A stretch of DNA of 64,000 bases from SpSt-398 sp041752235 (GTDB taxonomy: Bacteria > Bacteroidota > Bacteroidia > Chitinophagales > Chitinophagaceae), in assembly GCA_041752235.1 (NCBI GenBank), contig JBGSHM010000009.1:124001-188000 (forward strand), in the 5' to 3' direction. The notes under the pieces were generated by a model. That model did no database searches and had not been told where the DNA came from. It was given only the letters and a program-made list of their open reading frames with translations. A program made the translations under genes and the position numbers. Every line of letters starts with the position of its first letter. Within the stretch, counting starts at the first letter, position 1. Below are positions 19,001-27,306 of this stretch, piece after piece.

Positions 19001-19780
19001 ATGCGTATGCAACTGAAGAATAAGAATATTGTCATCATTGGGGGCACTACCGGAATAGGATTGTCAGCAGCCCGTGCTTTCGCAGCACAGGGTGCCCACC
19101 TGATTGTAGTAGGCAGAAAGGAGGAAAGTGTAAAAGAGGCGCTTGCCGAATTGGGTGTGCATGCCAAAGGATTGGCTGCCGATGCAACACATTCCGATAC
19201 GGCTGAACAAGCCATCGCTCTTTGCGAACAAAGCTTTGGTGGGTTTGACGGACTCTATCATGTGGCCGGAGGAAGTGGCCGCAAAATGGGTGATGGGCCC
19301 TTGCACGAACTGACCCTGGAAGGTTGGAACAAGACCCTTGAATTGAATCTCACCTCCCTTATGTTGTCAAACCAGGCAGCCGTACGCGCCTTTTTGCAAC
19401 AAGGCCGTGGAGGAACGATACTCAATATGGGATCGGTACTGGGGTATTCCCCTTCCCCCCAGTTTTTTTCAACGCATGCGTATGCGGCGGCCAAATCGGC
19501 TATCATTGGGTTTAGTAAATCTATTGCGGCCTATTATGCCCATCAGAATATCCGGGTGAATGTGATCGCTCCGGCATTGGTGGAAACACCGATGGCGCAG
19601 CGGGCAGCCAATGATGAAGCAATTTTGGATTTTATAAAAAATAAACAACCCCTCGATGGAGGACGTATCGGGCAACCAGAAGACCTGGATGGATTGGCGG
19701 TGTATTTTATGAGTGAGTTTTCAAAGTTTACTACGGGTCAGGTGGTGGGTGTGGATGGAGGCTGGGGGATTGGGGGGTGA
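19001..19780 (+). CDS. Short-chain dehydrogenase/reductase (SDR)
   Basis: A 259-residue classical SDR. It has the cofactor motif GGTTGIG (~15-21), NAG-like VAGGSGR, the active-site serine in MGSVLG and the catalytic Y-A-A-A-K (~165-169), and ends in the usual VVGVDGGWGIGG. The gene starts 12 bases after the oxidoreductase gene; ATG at 19007 is an alternative start. The substrate is unknown. The context suggests a sugar or keto-sugar intermediate. The stop codon lies inside the first unit of the repeat that follows. Confidence 0.87.
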   Translation: MRMQLKNKNIVIIGGTTGIGLSAARAFAAQGAHLIVVGRKEESVKEALAELGVHAKGLAADATHSDTAEQAIALCEQSFGGFDGLYHVAGGSGRKMGDGPLHELTLEGWNKTLELNLTSLMLSNQAAVRAFLQQGRGGTILNMGSVLGYSPSPQFFSTHAYAAAKSAIIGFSKSIAAYYAHQNIRVNVIAPALVETPMAQRAANDEAILDFIKNKQPLDGGRIGQPEDLDGLAVYFMSEFSKFTTGQVVGVDGGWGIGG

Positions 19781-19865
19781 ATAGTGAATGGTGAATAGTG
19801 AGTAAAGAACTATTTATCTGGGATAGGACATTTCTAATTCACTATTCACTATTCACCATTCACCC
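19777..19865. repeat. GTGAATA heptamer hairpin overlapping the SDR stop codon
   Basis: The left arm has units GTGAATA, GTGAATG, GTGAATA, GTGAGTA; the SDR stop TGA is part of the first unit. A 33-base AT-rich loop separates it from the right arm (TTCACTA/TTCACCA units, 19836-19865). Confidence 0.87.
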
Positions 19866-19882
19866 TAACACAAGATTACTAT

Positions 19883-20773
19883 ATGCACACAACTATCGGC
19901 ATAGACTTAGGCGGCACCCGCATCAAAGCGGTGGTCATTGATCAGGAGGGAAAGCTCCTGCATCAGCGCTATGCCGAAACACGTGATGGAGCAGACGCGG
20001 TGTGGAAGCAGGTGGTAAAAGAAACAGTAGCCGAATTAAAAGCCGTGGTAGGTGAAAAGGATATCCCCGTTGGGATCTCGGCACCCGGTCTGCCCAATGC
20101 CGACAATACCGCTATCGCGCATATGCCCGGACGTATGGATGGGTTGGAAGGATTTAACTGGAGCCAGCACCTGCAATCACCCGCCTGGGTATTGAACGAT
20201 GCTGTAGCGGCCATGATGGCAGAGGCGGGTTTTGGGGTGGCCAAAGGAAGAAAACATGTGGTGATGCTGACCCTGGGTACCGGTGTTGGCGGCGCCATAT
20301 TGATTGACGGCCGTCCTTATCAAGGTGCATTTGGCAAAGCCGGCCATATAGGGCACATGGTTATTGATGACGAAGGCGAATGTGATGTAACGGGTATGCC
20401 CGGAAGTCTGGAAGACTGTATCGGCAATTGTACTATTGAAAAAAGAAGCAAGGTCAAATTCAATTCCACGGCACAATTGGTAGAAGCCTATCGGGCCGGA
20501 GATGAGTGGGCCAAAGAAGTGTGGTTGCGTTCCATTAAACAACTGGCGATCGGATTGGCCTCGGTGACCAATATCCTCTCCCCCGAGTTGATCGTATTGG
20601 GAGGAGGGATCACTACTGCCGGTGCTGATCTTTTTGAACCGTTGGAAAAATATATGGCAGGGTACGAGTGGAGGGCCGGGGGACATAGCGCGAAAATCGT
20701 GCAGGCAGGATTTGGAGATATGGCCGGGGCGATTGGGGCAGGATATTTCGCATCTCAGAAGACAAATTATTAA
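19883..20773 (+). CDS. ROK family sugar kinase with degenerate zinc motif
   Basis: A 296-residue ROK protein. The phosphate-binding motif is GIDLGGTRIK (~6-15), the catalytic Asp is in LNDAVAA (Asp106), the second phosphate motif is GTGVGG (132-137), and GKAGHIGH is at 151-158. The ROK zinc signature C-x-C-G-x2-G-C-x-E is degraded to CDVTGMPGSLE (167-177): one cysteine remains and two are replaced by Val and Ser. No helix-turn-helix is present, so it is a kinase rather than a repressor. It probably phosphorylates glucose, a hexosamine or a related sugar before the SIS and NagB-type steps encoded next. Confidence 0.85.
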   Translation: MHTTIGIDLGGTRIKAVVIDQEGKLLHQRYAETRDGADAVWKQVVKETVAELKAVVGEKDIPVGISAPGLPNADNTAIAHMPGRMDGLEGFNWSQHLQSPAWVLNDAVAAMMAEAGFGVAKGRKHVVMLTLGTGVGGAILIDGRPYQGAFGKAGHIGHMVIDDEGECDVTGMPGSLEDCIGNCTIEKRSKVKFNSTAQLVEAYRAGDEWAKEVWLRSIKQLAIGLASVTNILSPELIVLGGGITTAGADLFEPLEKYMAGYEWRAGGHSAKIVQAGFGDMAGAIGAGYFASQKTNY

Positions 20774-20845
20774 TTATTGATTATTGATTATTTCGTAGCC
20801 AATATGACATTCATTTAATAATCAGTAATAAATAATCAAGAATTC
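20770..20845. repeat. TTATTGA heptamer inverted array
   Basis: A run of 7-base units (TTATTGA repeats) starts at the ROK stop codon. After about 22 bases it is answered by the complementary array (TAATCAG, TAATAAA, TAATCAA), which ends 2 bases before the next start codon. Confidence 0.8.
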
Positions 20846-20847
20846 AT

Positions 20848-21621
20848 ATGACACCTACAACCAATTATTTAGATCAGTGCGCAAGCATCATTGACAAAGT
20901 TCGGGCGCAGCAAGACAATATATTGCAGGCCGCCAAATGGTTTGCCGATAGCATACTCGCCGGGCGGGTGGTACACACGTTTGGCTCAGGACATAGCCGC
21001 ATCATGGTTGAGGAGATGTGGCCACGTTATGGTTCCTTTCCCGGGTTTAACCCCATTGTGGAGTTATCCCTCACCTATCACAACAATGTGGTAGGGGCAA
21101 ATGGACAGCGTCAGGCCATGTTCCTGGAGAATGTTTCCGGATTGGCTGAACGTATCCTCCGAAATTTTTCATTAGATGAAAAAGATTGCGCCCTGGTGGT
21201 CTCCTCCAGTGGATGCAATATTGTACCCGTAGAAATAGCTGAATTGTTTCAGCAAAAAAAGATCAAGGTCGTGGCCCTTGTCACCACCGATCATTTGAAG
21301 ACCAGCACAAGCAAAAGAAAGGACGGAAAGAAGCTAAGTGATTTTGCCGATCTGGTGCTTGATACCGGGGCACCCTCCGGTGATTCTATGGTATATGTGG
21401 ATGGATTGGAAACACCCGTATCACCCGGATCCACCGTAGGTGGCGCCATGATCGTGAATTGCATCAAGGCCGAAGTGGCTCGTTTGCTTACCGCAGCCGG
21501 TCAGCCCCCTAAAGTGCTTACCGCCGCATCGGTTGTAGGGGCAGAGAAGGCAACGGCCTTGTTTGAGGCAGCGTATGATGAGCATGGAGTACGAGTGGCA
21601 AAACTATTAGGAGGACATTAG
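20848..21621 (+). CDS. SIS-domain sugar isomerase (UPF0309-like)
   Basis: A 257-residue protein with one SIS fold, which binds phosphosugars. The phosphosugar motif is HTFGSGHSR (~43-51), followed by VVSSSGCN (~117) in the second binding loop and a helical N-terminal segment. Family members of this size (UPF0309 type) usually sit beside ROK kinases and amino-sugar genes. Isomerase or deaminase activity on a hexosamine phosphate is likely but unproven. The flanking genes for a kinase and a NagB-type deaminase support that. Confidence 0.83.
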   Translation: MTPTTNYLDQCASIIDKVRAQQDNILQAAKWFADSILAGRVVHTFGSGHSRIMVEEMWPRYGSFPGFNPIVELSLTYHNNVVGANGQRQAMFLENVSGLAERILRNFSLDEKDCALVVSSSGCNIVPVEIAELFQQKKIKVVALVTTDHLKTSTSKRKDGKKLSDFADLVLDTGAPSGDSMVYVDGLETPVSPGSTVGGAMIVNCIKAEVARLLTAAGQPPKVLTAASVVGAEKATALFEAAYDEHGVRVAKLLGGH

Positions 21622-21720
21622 GTCGGAGGTCGGGGGTCCGAAGTCCAGGGTCTGTAGTTCTGCCCTCCCGATTCGGTATTTGTCATCTGACTCCCGACCT
21701 CGGACCCCTGACTTCGGACA
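21621..21720. repeat. GGTCGGA heptamer hairpin
   Basis: The left arm has GGTCGGA, GGTCGGG, GGTCCGA, AGTCCAG, GGTCTG. The right arm (21685-21720) has CTCCCGA, CCTCGGA, CCCCTGA, CTTCGGA. Both arms keep strict 7-base register and are complementary in the opposite order. It starts directly at the SIS gene stop. Confidence 0.85.
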
Positions 21721-21753
21721 CTAAAAACAAATTAGTTATAAATAAAAATAAAC

Positions 21754-22776
21754 ATGCACCCCATTCGCACCACAGTAGTAGGTTCTTACCCTTTTCCCGG
21801 CTGGCTTGAATTTGGCTCCCGGAATATGAATCAATTTGGCGCAGCCGATATTGAAGAAATGATCGAAGATGCGGTGATTGCCGCGATACATGACCAGGTA
21901 ACCGCCGGACTTGATGTCATCACCGATGGGGAACAAACCCGTCTTGATTTCAATCTTTCTTTTTATGGGTATATCGAGAACATTGAAAACAATGAGACCG
22001 AGACCCGCAAGTTTGGCCCGCCTGCTCATGACCAGCGCGGAAAGAACAATATCACCGGTGAACTAAAGGCCCCGAATGGCCTGGGTGCCGTAAAAGAATA
22101 TTTACGGTTAAAAAAATTAGCTCCCGCAGGTCCGGTCCTCAAGGCCAGTATCCCCGGCCCGTATACCTTAAGCGGACGACTGTTACCCAATGATAAATAC
22201 AAGACCCGGTTTGAAATCACCGAAGCCTTGTTGCCCATCATCAGCAAAGAGTTGGAGGCGCTTGTAGCCGCAGGATGTACCGAGATCACCGTAGATGAAC
22301 CCTCGATGAGTTGTTATGCGTACAAAGGAGACACCAAGCGGTTTGTGGACATTTTCAATCGCACGGTAAAACCCGTTGTGGGCAAGTGTAATCTCAGTAC
22401 GCATTTGTGTTTTGGAAATTTCAAGGGCCGTCCGGTAGGATATCGCAGTATCAAACCCATGTTGCCCGATTTTCTGGATATGACCGTGGATGAGATACAT
22501 ATTGAAATGGCGAACCGTGAATTTGCCGAGATCGAATTATTGCAGCCATTTGCTGAAAAAATGAATGTAGCCGTAGGGGTAATCGATGTAAAGAACTACT
22601 ATATAGAGACAGTGGAAGATGTGGTGGAGCGGATCAAACGTTGTTTGAAATATGTTCCTGCGGAGAAATTAAGTGTAGCCCCCGATTGTGGGTTAAGTCA
22701 AACCGCCCGTTGGGCCGCGCGCAAGAAACTGGTGAATATGGTTGCAGGCGCGAAGGTGGTGAGAGAAGGTCTGTAA
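21754..22776 (+). CDS. MetE-core (cobalamin-independent methionine synthase II-like) protein
   Basis: A 340-residue protein covering only the catalytic C-terminal half of MetE (PF01717 type). It starts with TTVVGSYPFPGWL. Likely zinc ligands are the His and Cys of STHLCFGN (~228), a Glu near HIEMAN and the Cys of APDCGLSQTARW (~310). Relatives of this size include the YxjG/YxjH methyltransferases and epoxyalkane:coenzyme M transferases, all of which activate a thiol at zinc. Its place between a SIS isomerase and a NagB-type deaminase is unusual and argues against simple methionine synthesis. Confidence 0.83.
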   Translation: MHPIRTTVVGSYPFPGWLEFGSRNMNQFGAADIEEMIEDAVIAAIHDQVTAGLDVITDGEQTRLDFNLSFYGYIENIENNETETRKFGPPAHDQRGKNNITGELKAPNGLGAVKEYLRLKKLAPAGPVLKASIPGPYTLSGRLLPNDKYKTRFEITEALLPIISKELEALVAAGCTEITVDEPSMSCYAYKGDTKRFVDIFNRTVKPVVGKCNLSTHLCFGNFKGRPVGYRSIKPMLPDFLDMTVDEIHIEMANREFAEIELLQPFAEKMNVAVGVIDVKNYYIETVEDVVERIKRCLKYVPAEKLSVAPDCGLSQTARWAARKKLVNMVAGAKVVREGL

Positions 22777-22790
22777 AATGTTTAATAAAA

Positions 22791-22879
22791 AATTATTGAT
22801 TATTTATTATGAATTATTGGAAAATTATGGAGTACATGAACCCCAAAATCAGTAATCAGTAATCAATAATCAATAATTC
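22791..22879. repeat. TTATTGA heptamer inverted array
   Basis: The left arm (AATTATTGATTATTTATTAT) and the right arm (units AGTAATC, AGTAATC, AATAATC, AATAATT) are separated by about 25 bases. It fills the whole gap between the MetE-core and NagB-type genes. Confidence 0.82.
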
Positions 22880-22885
22880 TTCCGA

Positions 22886-23614
22886 ATGCAACTCGAAATC
22901 TACCATAACCACGAAGAACAATCCAACTCTGCGGCGGAGCTGATGATCGAAACCATCATTAACAAACCCAATGCGGTGATCACATTGGCAACAGGTGATT
23001 CACCCAAACTTGCCTATCAGTTATTTGTAGAAAAAGTGGTTGAACATGGGATTGATATCAGCCAGGTATTCTTTACCGGATTGGATGAATGGGTAGATGT
23101 AGCGCCCACCAATCCCGGGAGTTGTCATTTTTTTCTGCACCAATATATTTTTTCGCCGTTAAAACTGTCTGCGTCACAATATCATCTCTTCAAGTCTGCC
23201 GGAGAAACAGCCGAGGCTGATTGTCTGCAAATGAATAAAGTACTTGCCGCTAAAGGGGGAATAGACCTGATGGTGGTTGGCGTAGGAATGAATGGGCATA
23301 TTGGATTTAATGAACCCGGTGCTTCGCTCGAAAACGAAGCCCATGTGGCCCAACTTGAGCCCGTGACGCTCCAGGTAGGGCAAAAATATTTTGATGGTAA
23401 GACGCCTATACAAAAGGGAATGACCCTGGGATTGAAACAGGTGATGGGTTCGCGCACCTTATTGGCCATGGCCAATGGAGAGAAAAAAGCCAGTATCATA
23501 CAAACAGCGCTGGAAGGAACAATCAGTAATCAGGTGCCGATCAGTTTGATCCGGCAACATACGGATGGTATTGTCATGCTCGATGAGGCTGCCGCCTCTT
23601 TACTCAAAAATTGA
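22886..23614 (+). CDS. nagB: Glucosamine-6-phosphate deaminase family protein
   Basis: A 242-residue NagB/6-phosphogluconolactonase-fold enzyme. It shows VITLATGDSP (~32-41, phosphate loop), the catalytic FTGLDEW (~62-68) and the signature GVGMNGHIGFNEPG (~131-144). These match hexosamine-6-phosphate deaminases, which convert glucosamine-6-phosphate or galactosamine-6-phosphate to ketohexose phosphate plus ammonia. The N before GH is also seen in Gram-positive NagB and is not a defect. The upstream ROK kinase and SIS protein and the downstream lactonase-like protein form a plausible amino-sugar pathway; the exact hexosamine is unknown. Confidence 0.85.
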   Translation: MQLEIYHNHEEQSNSAAELMIETIINKPNAVITLATGDSPKLAYQLFVEKVVEHGIDISQVFFTGLDEWVDVAPTNPGSCHFFLHQYIFSPLKLSASQYHLFKSAGETAEADCLQMNKVLAAKGGIDLMVVGVGMNGHIGFNEPGASLENEAHVAQLEPVTLQVGQKYFDGKTPIQKGMTLGLKQVMGSRTLLAMANGEKKASIIQTALEGTISNQVPISLIRQHTDGIVMLDEAAASLLKN

Positions 23615-23620
23615 TTGGCT

Positions 23621-24469
23621 ATGGACCTCATCAAAGCGGAAAGAAAGAATGAAGAACTACTGGCCTCTGTGGAAGCCTACCGAGCGGAGCCAGAAGGTTT
23701 TCAGCTTTGGTGGCTGGGGCAGAGCGGTTACCTGGTACAGTGGCAGGGGAAAAAGATCTTGCTGGATCCCTATCTCTCCGATTCACTCACAAAGAAATAC
23801 CTGCAAACCGATAAGCCCCACACCCGGATGAGTGAATTAGTGATCGATCCTTCAGCGTTCAGGGACATACTGTTTGTCACTTCCAGTCATAACCATACTG
23901 ATCATTTGGATGCGGAGACCCTGGTCCCGATTCTTAATAATAACCCGGGCATCCGTTTTATCATACCCGAAGCGAACCGGTCATTTGTCGCAGAAAGAGT
24001 TGGCTGCGCGTCGGATTTCCCCGATGGCCTCAATGAAAAGGAGTCACTGGAGATTGAAGGATTCCGGATCACCGGGGTACCGGCCAAACACAATGAGGTA
24101 GATCGGGATGAGAAAGGGAATTGCCGATATATGGGGTATGTGGTCCAATTTGGCGGTTACAGTCTCTATCATAGTGGGGATACCCTCTGGCTGGATGACA
24201 TTATTGAGCAGGTGCGACCCTTTTCGGTTGACCTGGCCCTGTTGCCCATCAATGGAAATGACCCGGCCCGTAAGGTAGCTGGCAACCTGAATGTAAAAGA
24301 AGCCGCAGAAATGGGGAAGGCTTTAGGGGCAACGACTGTTATTCCTTGTCATTATGATATGTTCACCTTCAATACGGCCGATGTAAAGGATTTTGTGAAA
24401 GCAGCAACCGATCTGGGGCAGGGATACACCGTACTATCTGGCGGCGGATTATTCACCTTTAAAAAATAA
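23621..24469 (+). CDS. MBL-fold metallohydrolase, UlaG-like
   Basis: A 282-residue metallo-beta-lactamase-fold protein. It starts with FQLWWLGQSGYLVQW and carries the metal motif H90-N-H92-T-D94-H95; further ligands are in YHSGDTLW (~183) and PCHYDMF (~246). It resembles L-ascorbate-6-phosphate lactonase (UlaG) more than beta-lactamases. Hydrolysis of a sugar-phosphate lactone is likely. The ATG at 23621 is preferred over a TTG at 23615; both directly follow the nagB-type stop. Its own stop overlaps the next start in TAATG, so the two are translationally coupled. Confidence 0.83.
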   Translation: MDLIKAERKNEELLASVEAYRAEPEGFQLWWLGQSGYLVQWQGKKILLDPYLSDSLTKKYLQTDKPHTRMSELVIDPSAFRDILFVTSSHNHTDHLDAETLVPILNNNPGIRFIIPEANRSFVAERVGCASDFPDGLNEKESLEIEGFRITGVPAKHNEVDRDEKGNCRYMGYVVQFGGYSLYHSGDTLWLDDIIEQVRPFSVDLALLPINGNDPARKVAGNLNVKEAAEMGKALGATTVIPCHYDMFTFNTADVKDFVKAATDLGQGYTVLSGGGLFTFKK

Positions 24470-24891
24470 TGCCTGTGCAAACAAAAGCTACAATTACAAC
24501 CCAGGGTCATGCACCCACCGTGATCGCGCTGGTGCGCATCCTGATAGGGACAATGATGGTTGTGCATGGCCTGGAGGTATTTGAACCGGAAAAGATGAAT
24601 ATGTATGCGGGTTGGTTTACCGACAAGCACTATGCCTATCCTTCGGCCTGGGCCTATGCCGGTAAGATCGCCGAGCTGGTAGCGGGTATTGGATTTGTAT
24701 TGGGATTTATGTTTCGCTGGGCCTGTGTGATTGCGGCCATGGCCTTTTTGGGGATCATTTTTTTATTGGGCGAAAAGGGGAAGATCTTTCATGGCGACCA
24801 GCATCCTTTTTTGTTTGTGGTGTTTTGTGTATTGTATTGGTTTTTGGGAGCTGGCAAATGGAGTGTAGATTCTTTAAGAGGGAAAAATTAA
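24469..24891 (+). CDS. DoxX family membrane protein
   Basis: A 140-residue protein with four hydrophobic segments (about residues 16-38, 62-82, 83-103 and 112-132), matching the DoxX/DoxD family of small four-helix membrane proteins. VIALVRILIGTMMVVHGLEVF is the conserved first helix. Its role is unknown; family members are linked to quinone or redox stress functions. Its start overlaps the MBL-protein stop by one base. Confidence 0.83.
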   Translation: MPVQTKATITTQGHAPTVIALVRILIGTMMVVHGLEVFEPEKMNMYAGWFTDKHYAYPSAWAYAGKIAELVAGIGFVLGFMFRWACVIAAMAFLGIIFLLGEKGKIFHGDQHPFLFVVFCVLYWFLGAGKWSVDSLRGKN

Positions 24892-24948
24892 CCGCGAGGG
24901 CGCAAGGGCGCTATGGGGCGCGAAGATTTCATGGCGCCATGGCGGTAA
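24889..24948. repeat. CGC-type 9-bp-period element starting at the doxX stop
   Basis: The stop TAA of the DoxX gene is the start of TTAACCGCGAGGGCGC. The element runs through units AGGGCGCAA, GGGCGCTAT, GGGGCGCGA to the closing GGCGCCATGGCGGTAAA. The arms pair imperfectly. Confidence 0.8.
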
Positions 24949-24956
24949 AATATACG

Positions 24957-27158
24957 ATGATGAAAAAAAGAGTATTTGGGTTATTGGCAGGATTAGTTTG
25001 CACCATGTTTGTGGCTGCACAGCATATTTCTATTGCCGGGCAGTGGAAATTCAATATGCAGGATGACCCCTCATTTTCCCAACCAACCTTCAGCGATAAA
25101 GATTGGGCCACGGTTACTGTCCCCTCTGGCTGGACCAAACTTGGCGTATTAAAAGAAAGAGCCGTAGGCTGGTACCGTACCTCCATCCAGATACCTGATA
25201 ATATGGTGGGTAAAGACCTTGTCTTGATTGCCGGAACTATTGATGACGCGGATATTTGTTTTTTTAATGGCCAGCAAATTGGCGCCACGGGAAAATTTCC
25301 CCCGGGTGATGAATCGGCCTGGGATGTGGAAAGAAAGTACACGATCCCCAAAGCGCTTGTAAAAAAGAATAACCTGTTGGCTATTCGTGTTTATAATGGT
25401 GTAGGAGATGGCGGGCTTTATGGCGGACGGGTAATGATCATGACCAAGACCGCCTATGATCAACAGGTAGCCGATCAGATCAAGAGTAAAAAATCTTATT
25501 TCCAACTCACCAGTTCAAATGGATTAATTGCTGCTGTTTATAACGAACAGACCGGGCATATTGAAAACTTTTTCCCGCATATTTTTTCCTATTATGATTC
25601 CGGGCAGGTGGTACAAGCTGTTGCCCGGGAGATCGGCACTACGGGTGGCGAGAAACTCCAGTCGGTCAGCTATTTATCCAATACCCATGTTATTGATGTT
25701 AAATACCCTTCTTATCATATCTATTATTTTGCCTCTTTTACCAAAGCGAATAAGATACTCTACGCGGTGGTAAAAGGAAAGGCGGAAAAAGTGAAGGCAC
25801 TGCGGTTTCAGTATACTACAGGTGCCGGAACGATCGCGATGAAGGAGCAAAGCAAAACACTGAACGGACAAACCACCCGGTATGTGTTATTTGGATTCTC
25901 CGATACACTTCATGCGATGCCGGACCTGGACCTCGCGCTTGCCGACCTGCCTACCGTGGAAGCAGAAACAGGGTTTATGAAAAAAATATTTGCCCGAAGT
26001 AAATATCCAAAGGGGTTAACGCCATTGGAGAAAAACGTATTTGAGCAAGGTATTACTATTCTTAAAATGAGCCAGGTGGGGGATAAGGAAATATTCCCGC
26101 TCTCACACGGTCAGGTGATGGCTTCCCTTCGTCCGGGTGTATGGGCCATTTGCTGGGTACGCGATGGCGCTTTTGCCATTGAGGCCATGAGCAAAGTGGG
26201 GATGTATGAAGAAGCAAAGAAGGCCCTGCTCTTTATGTTAAATGCCAAACCCACCGATCAATTCATACACTATATCCATACGGATGGAAAAGATTATGGC
26301 CTGGGTGTACCCTATATCATTTCCATGACCCGCTATTTTGGCAATGGGCGTGAAGAATGTGATTATACATCGGATGGTGGTCCGAATATAGAATTGGATG
26401 GACTTGGATTATTTCTCACCGCCTTTTACCATTATGTCAAACAAAGCGGCGATAGTGCCTTTTTCCACGCCCATCATACGGAATTGCAAACCATTGCCCG
26501 TGCCATCGCACATAATATGAATGAAAAGGATATCCTTCGCCGGGATAGTGGCCCCTGGGAACACCATTTACCCGGTAAAGAATTCATGTGGTCAACCGGG
26601 ACCTGTGCACGCGGTTTGCAATTACTCGCTTCCCTGGAGAGAACATACGGGTTGGCCTATAAAGAGACCAGCGAAACGGCTACTCGTTTGTATCGGGGCA
26701 TGATAATGAATGCGCTGGTCAATGGAAAATACATCAAGGGAAATGCTACTGAACAATCACCCACCGATCATCATTACTTTGACGCCGCCACCTTTGAGTT
26801 GTTTGCGGGTGGGTTGGTAAGTGATCGTACACTGTTCCTTTCGCATATGGCGGAGTATAACAAACATAACCGGGCTGTGGGTGACCCCAACAGAGGATAT
26901 ATCCGTTTCAACAGCAGTGATAGCTACGAAAACCAGGAATGGCCCTTTGCCGGACTGCGTGTAGCCGTGGCGCAAACAAAGCTGGGGAGCCGAATCGAAG
27001 CAAAAAAACTGATTGACCGCGTGACGATCTATGCCAGCCGAAACCACAACCAGGTGCCAGAGATATTGAGTAATGATATGGGTATCTTTAAAGGAGCTAT
27101 ACCGATGGTGGGGTATGGGTCGGGGGCGTATATTTTAGCATTGGTTGCTTATTATTAA
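24957..27158 (+). CDS. GH15-like six-hairpin glycosidase with N-terminal GH2-type sugar-binding domain
   Basis: A 733-residue exported enzyme. The start at 24957 gives a signal peptide (MMKKRVFGLLAGLVCTMFVAAQ); longer forms would translate the repeat. Residues ~25-165 form a GH2-like jelly roll (GQWKFNMQDD, WYRTSIQIPD, LLAIRVYNGVGDGGLYGG). Residues ~360-730 form an (alpha/alpha)6 barrel with WVRDGAFAIEAM, the ELDGLGLFL block and SGPWEHHLPG, where the Glu aligns with the general acid of GH15 glucoamylases. I infer an exo-acting glycosidase or phosphorylase-like enzyme. The family assignment is by motif only and could be a new GH clan member. Confidence 0.72.
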   Translation: MMKKRVFGLLAGLVCTMFVAAQHISIAGQWKFNMQDDPSFSQPTFSDKDWATVTVPSGWTKLGVLKERAVGWYRTSIQIPDNMVGKDLVLIAGTIDDADICFFNGQQIGATGKFPPGDESAWDVERKYTIPKALVKKNNLLAIRVYNGVGDGGLYGGRVMIMTKTAYDQQVADQIKSKKSYFQLTSSNGLIAAVYNEQTGHIENFFPHIFSYYDSGQVVQAVAREIGTTGGEKLQSVSYLSNTHVIDVKYPSYHIYYFASFTKANKILYAVVKGKAEKVKALRFQYTTGAGTIAMKEQSKTLNGQTTRYVLFGFSDTLHAMPDLDLALADLPTVEAETGFMKKIFARSKYPKGLTPLEKNVFEQGITILKMSQVGDKEIFPLSHGQVMASLRPGVWAICWVRDGAFAIEAMSKVGMYEEAKKALLFMLNAKPTDQFIHYIHTDGKDYGLGVPYIISMTRYFGNGREECDYTSDGGPNIELDGLGLFLTAFYHYVKQSGDSAFFHAHHTELQTIARAIAHNMNEKDILRRDSGPWEHHLPGKEFMWSTGTCARGLQLLASLERTYGLAYKETSETATRLYRGMIMNALVNGKYIKGNATEQSPTDHHYFDAATFELFAGGLVSDRTLFLSHMAEYNKHNRAVGDPNRGYIRFNSSDSYENQEWPFAGLRVAVAQTKLGSRIEAKKLIDRVTIYASRNHNQVPEILSNDMGIFKGAIPMVGYGSGAYILALVAYY

Positions 27159-27200
27159 AATTTGATTTTTAGAAGTTCACATACTGAGGAGGGGCGTATT

Positions 27201-27269
27201 TTACCGCGATGACGCAAGGGCACAAGGAGATCTTTGCGTGACCTCGCGTCCTCGCGCCTTTGCGGTAAA
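27201..27269. repeat. CGC-type hairpin
   Basis: It runs from TTACCGCGATGACGC to GCGCCTTTGCGGTAAA, between the six-hairpin glycosidase and GH43 genes. Stem-forming arms (GACGCAAGG..., ...CTTTGCGTGACC and CGCG segments) are imperfect. Confidence 0.78.
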
Positions 27270-27306
27270 GCCTCGTTCGATAATTAATGCATATTAAAAA
27301 CAGAAA

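Noticed and set aside
22886..23614. Asn in place of the catalytic Asp (GMNGH) in the NagB-type protein as a possible inactivation
   Set aside because: Asn at this position is normal in Gram-positive NagB enzymes, so activity is expected.
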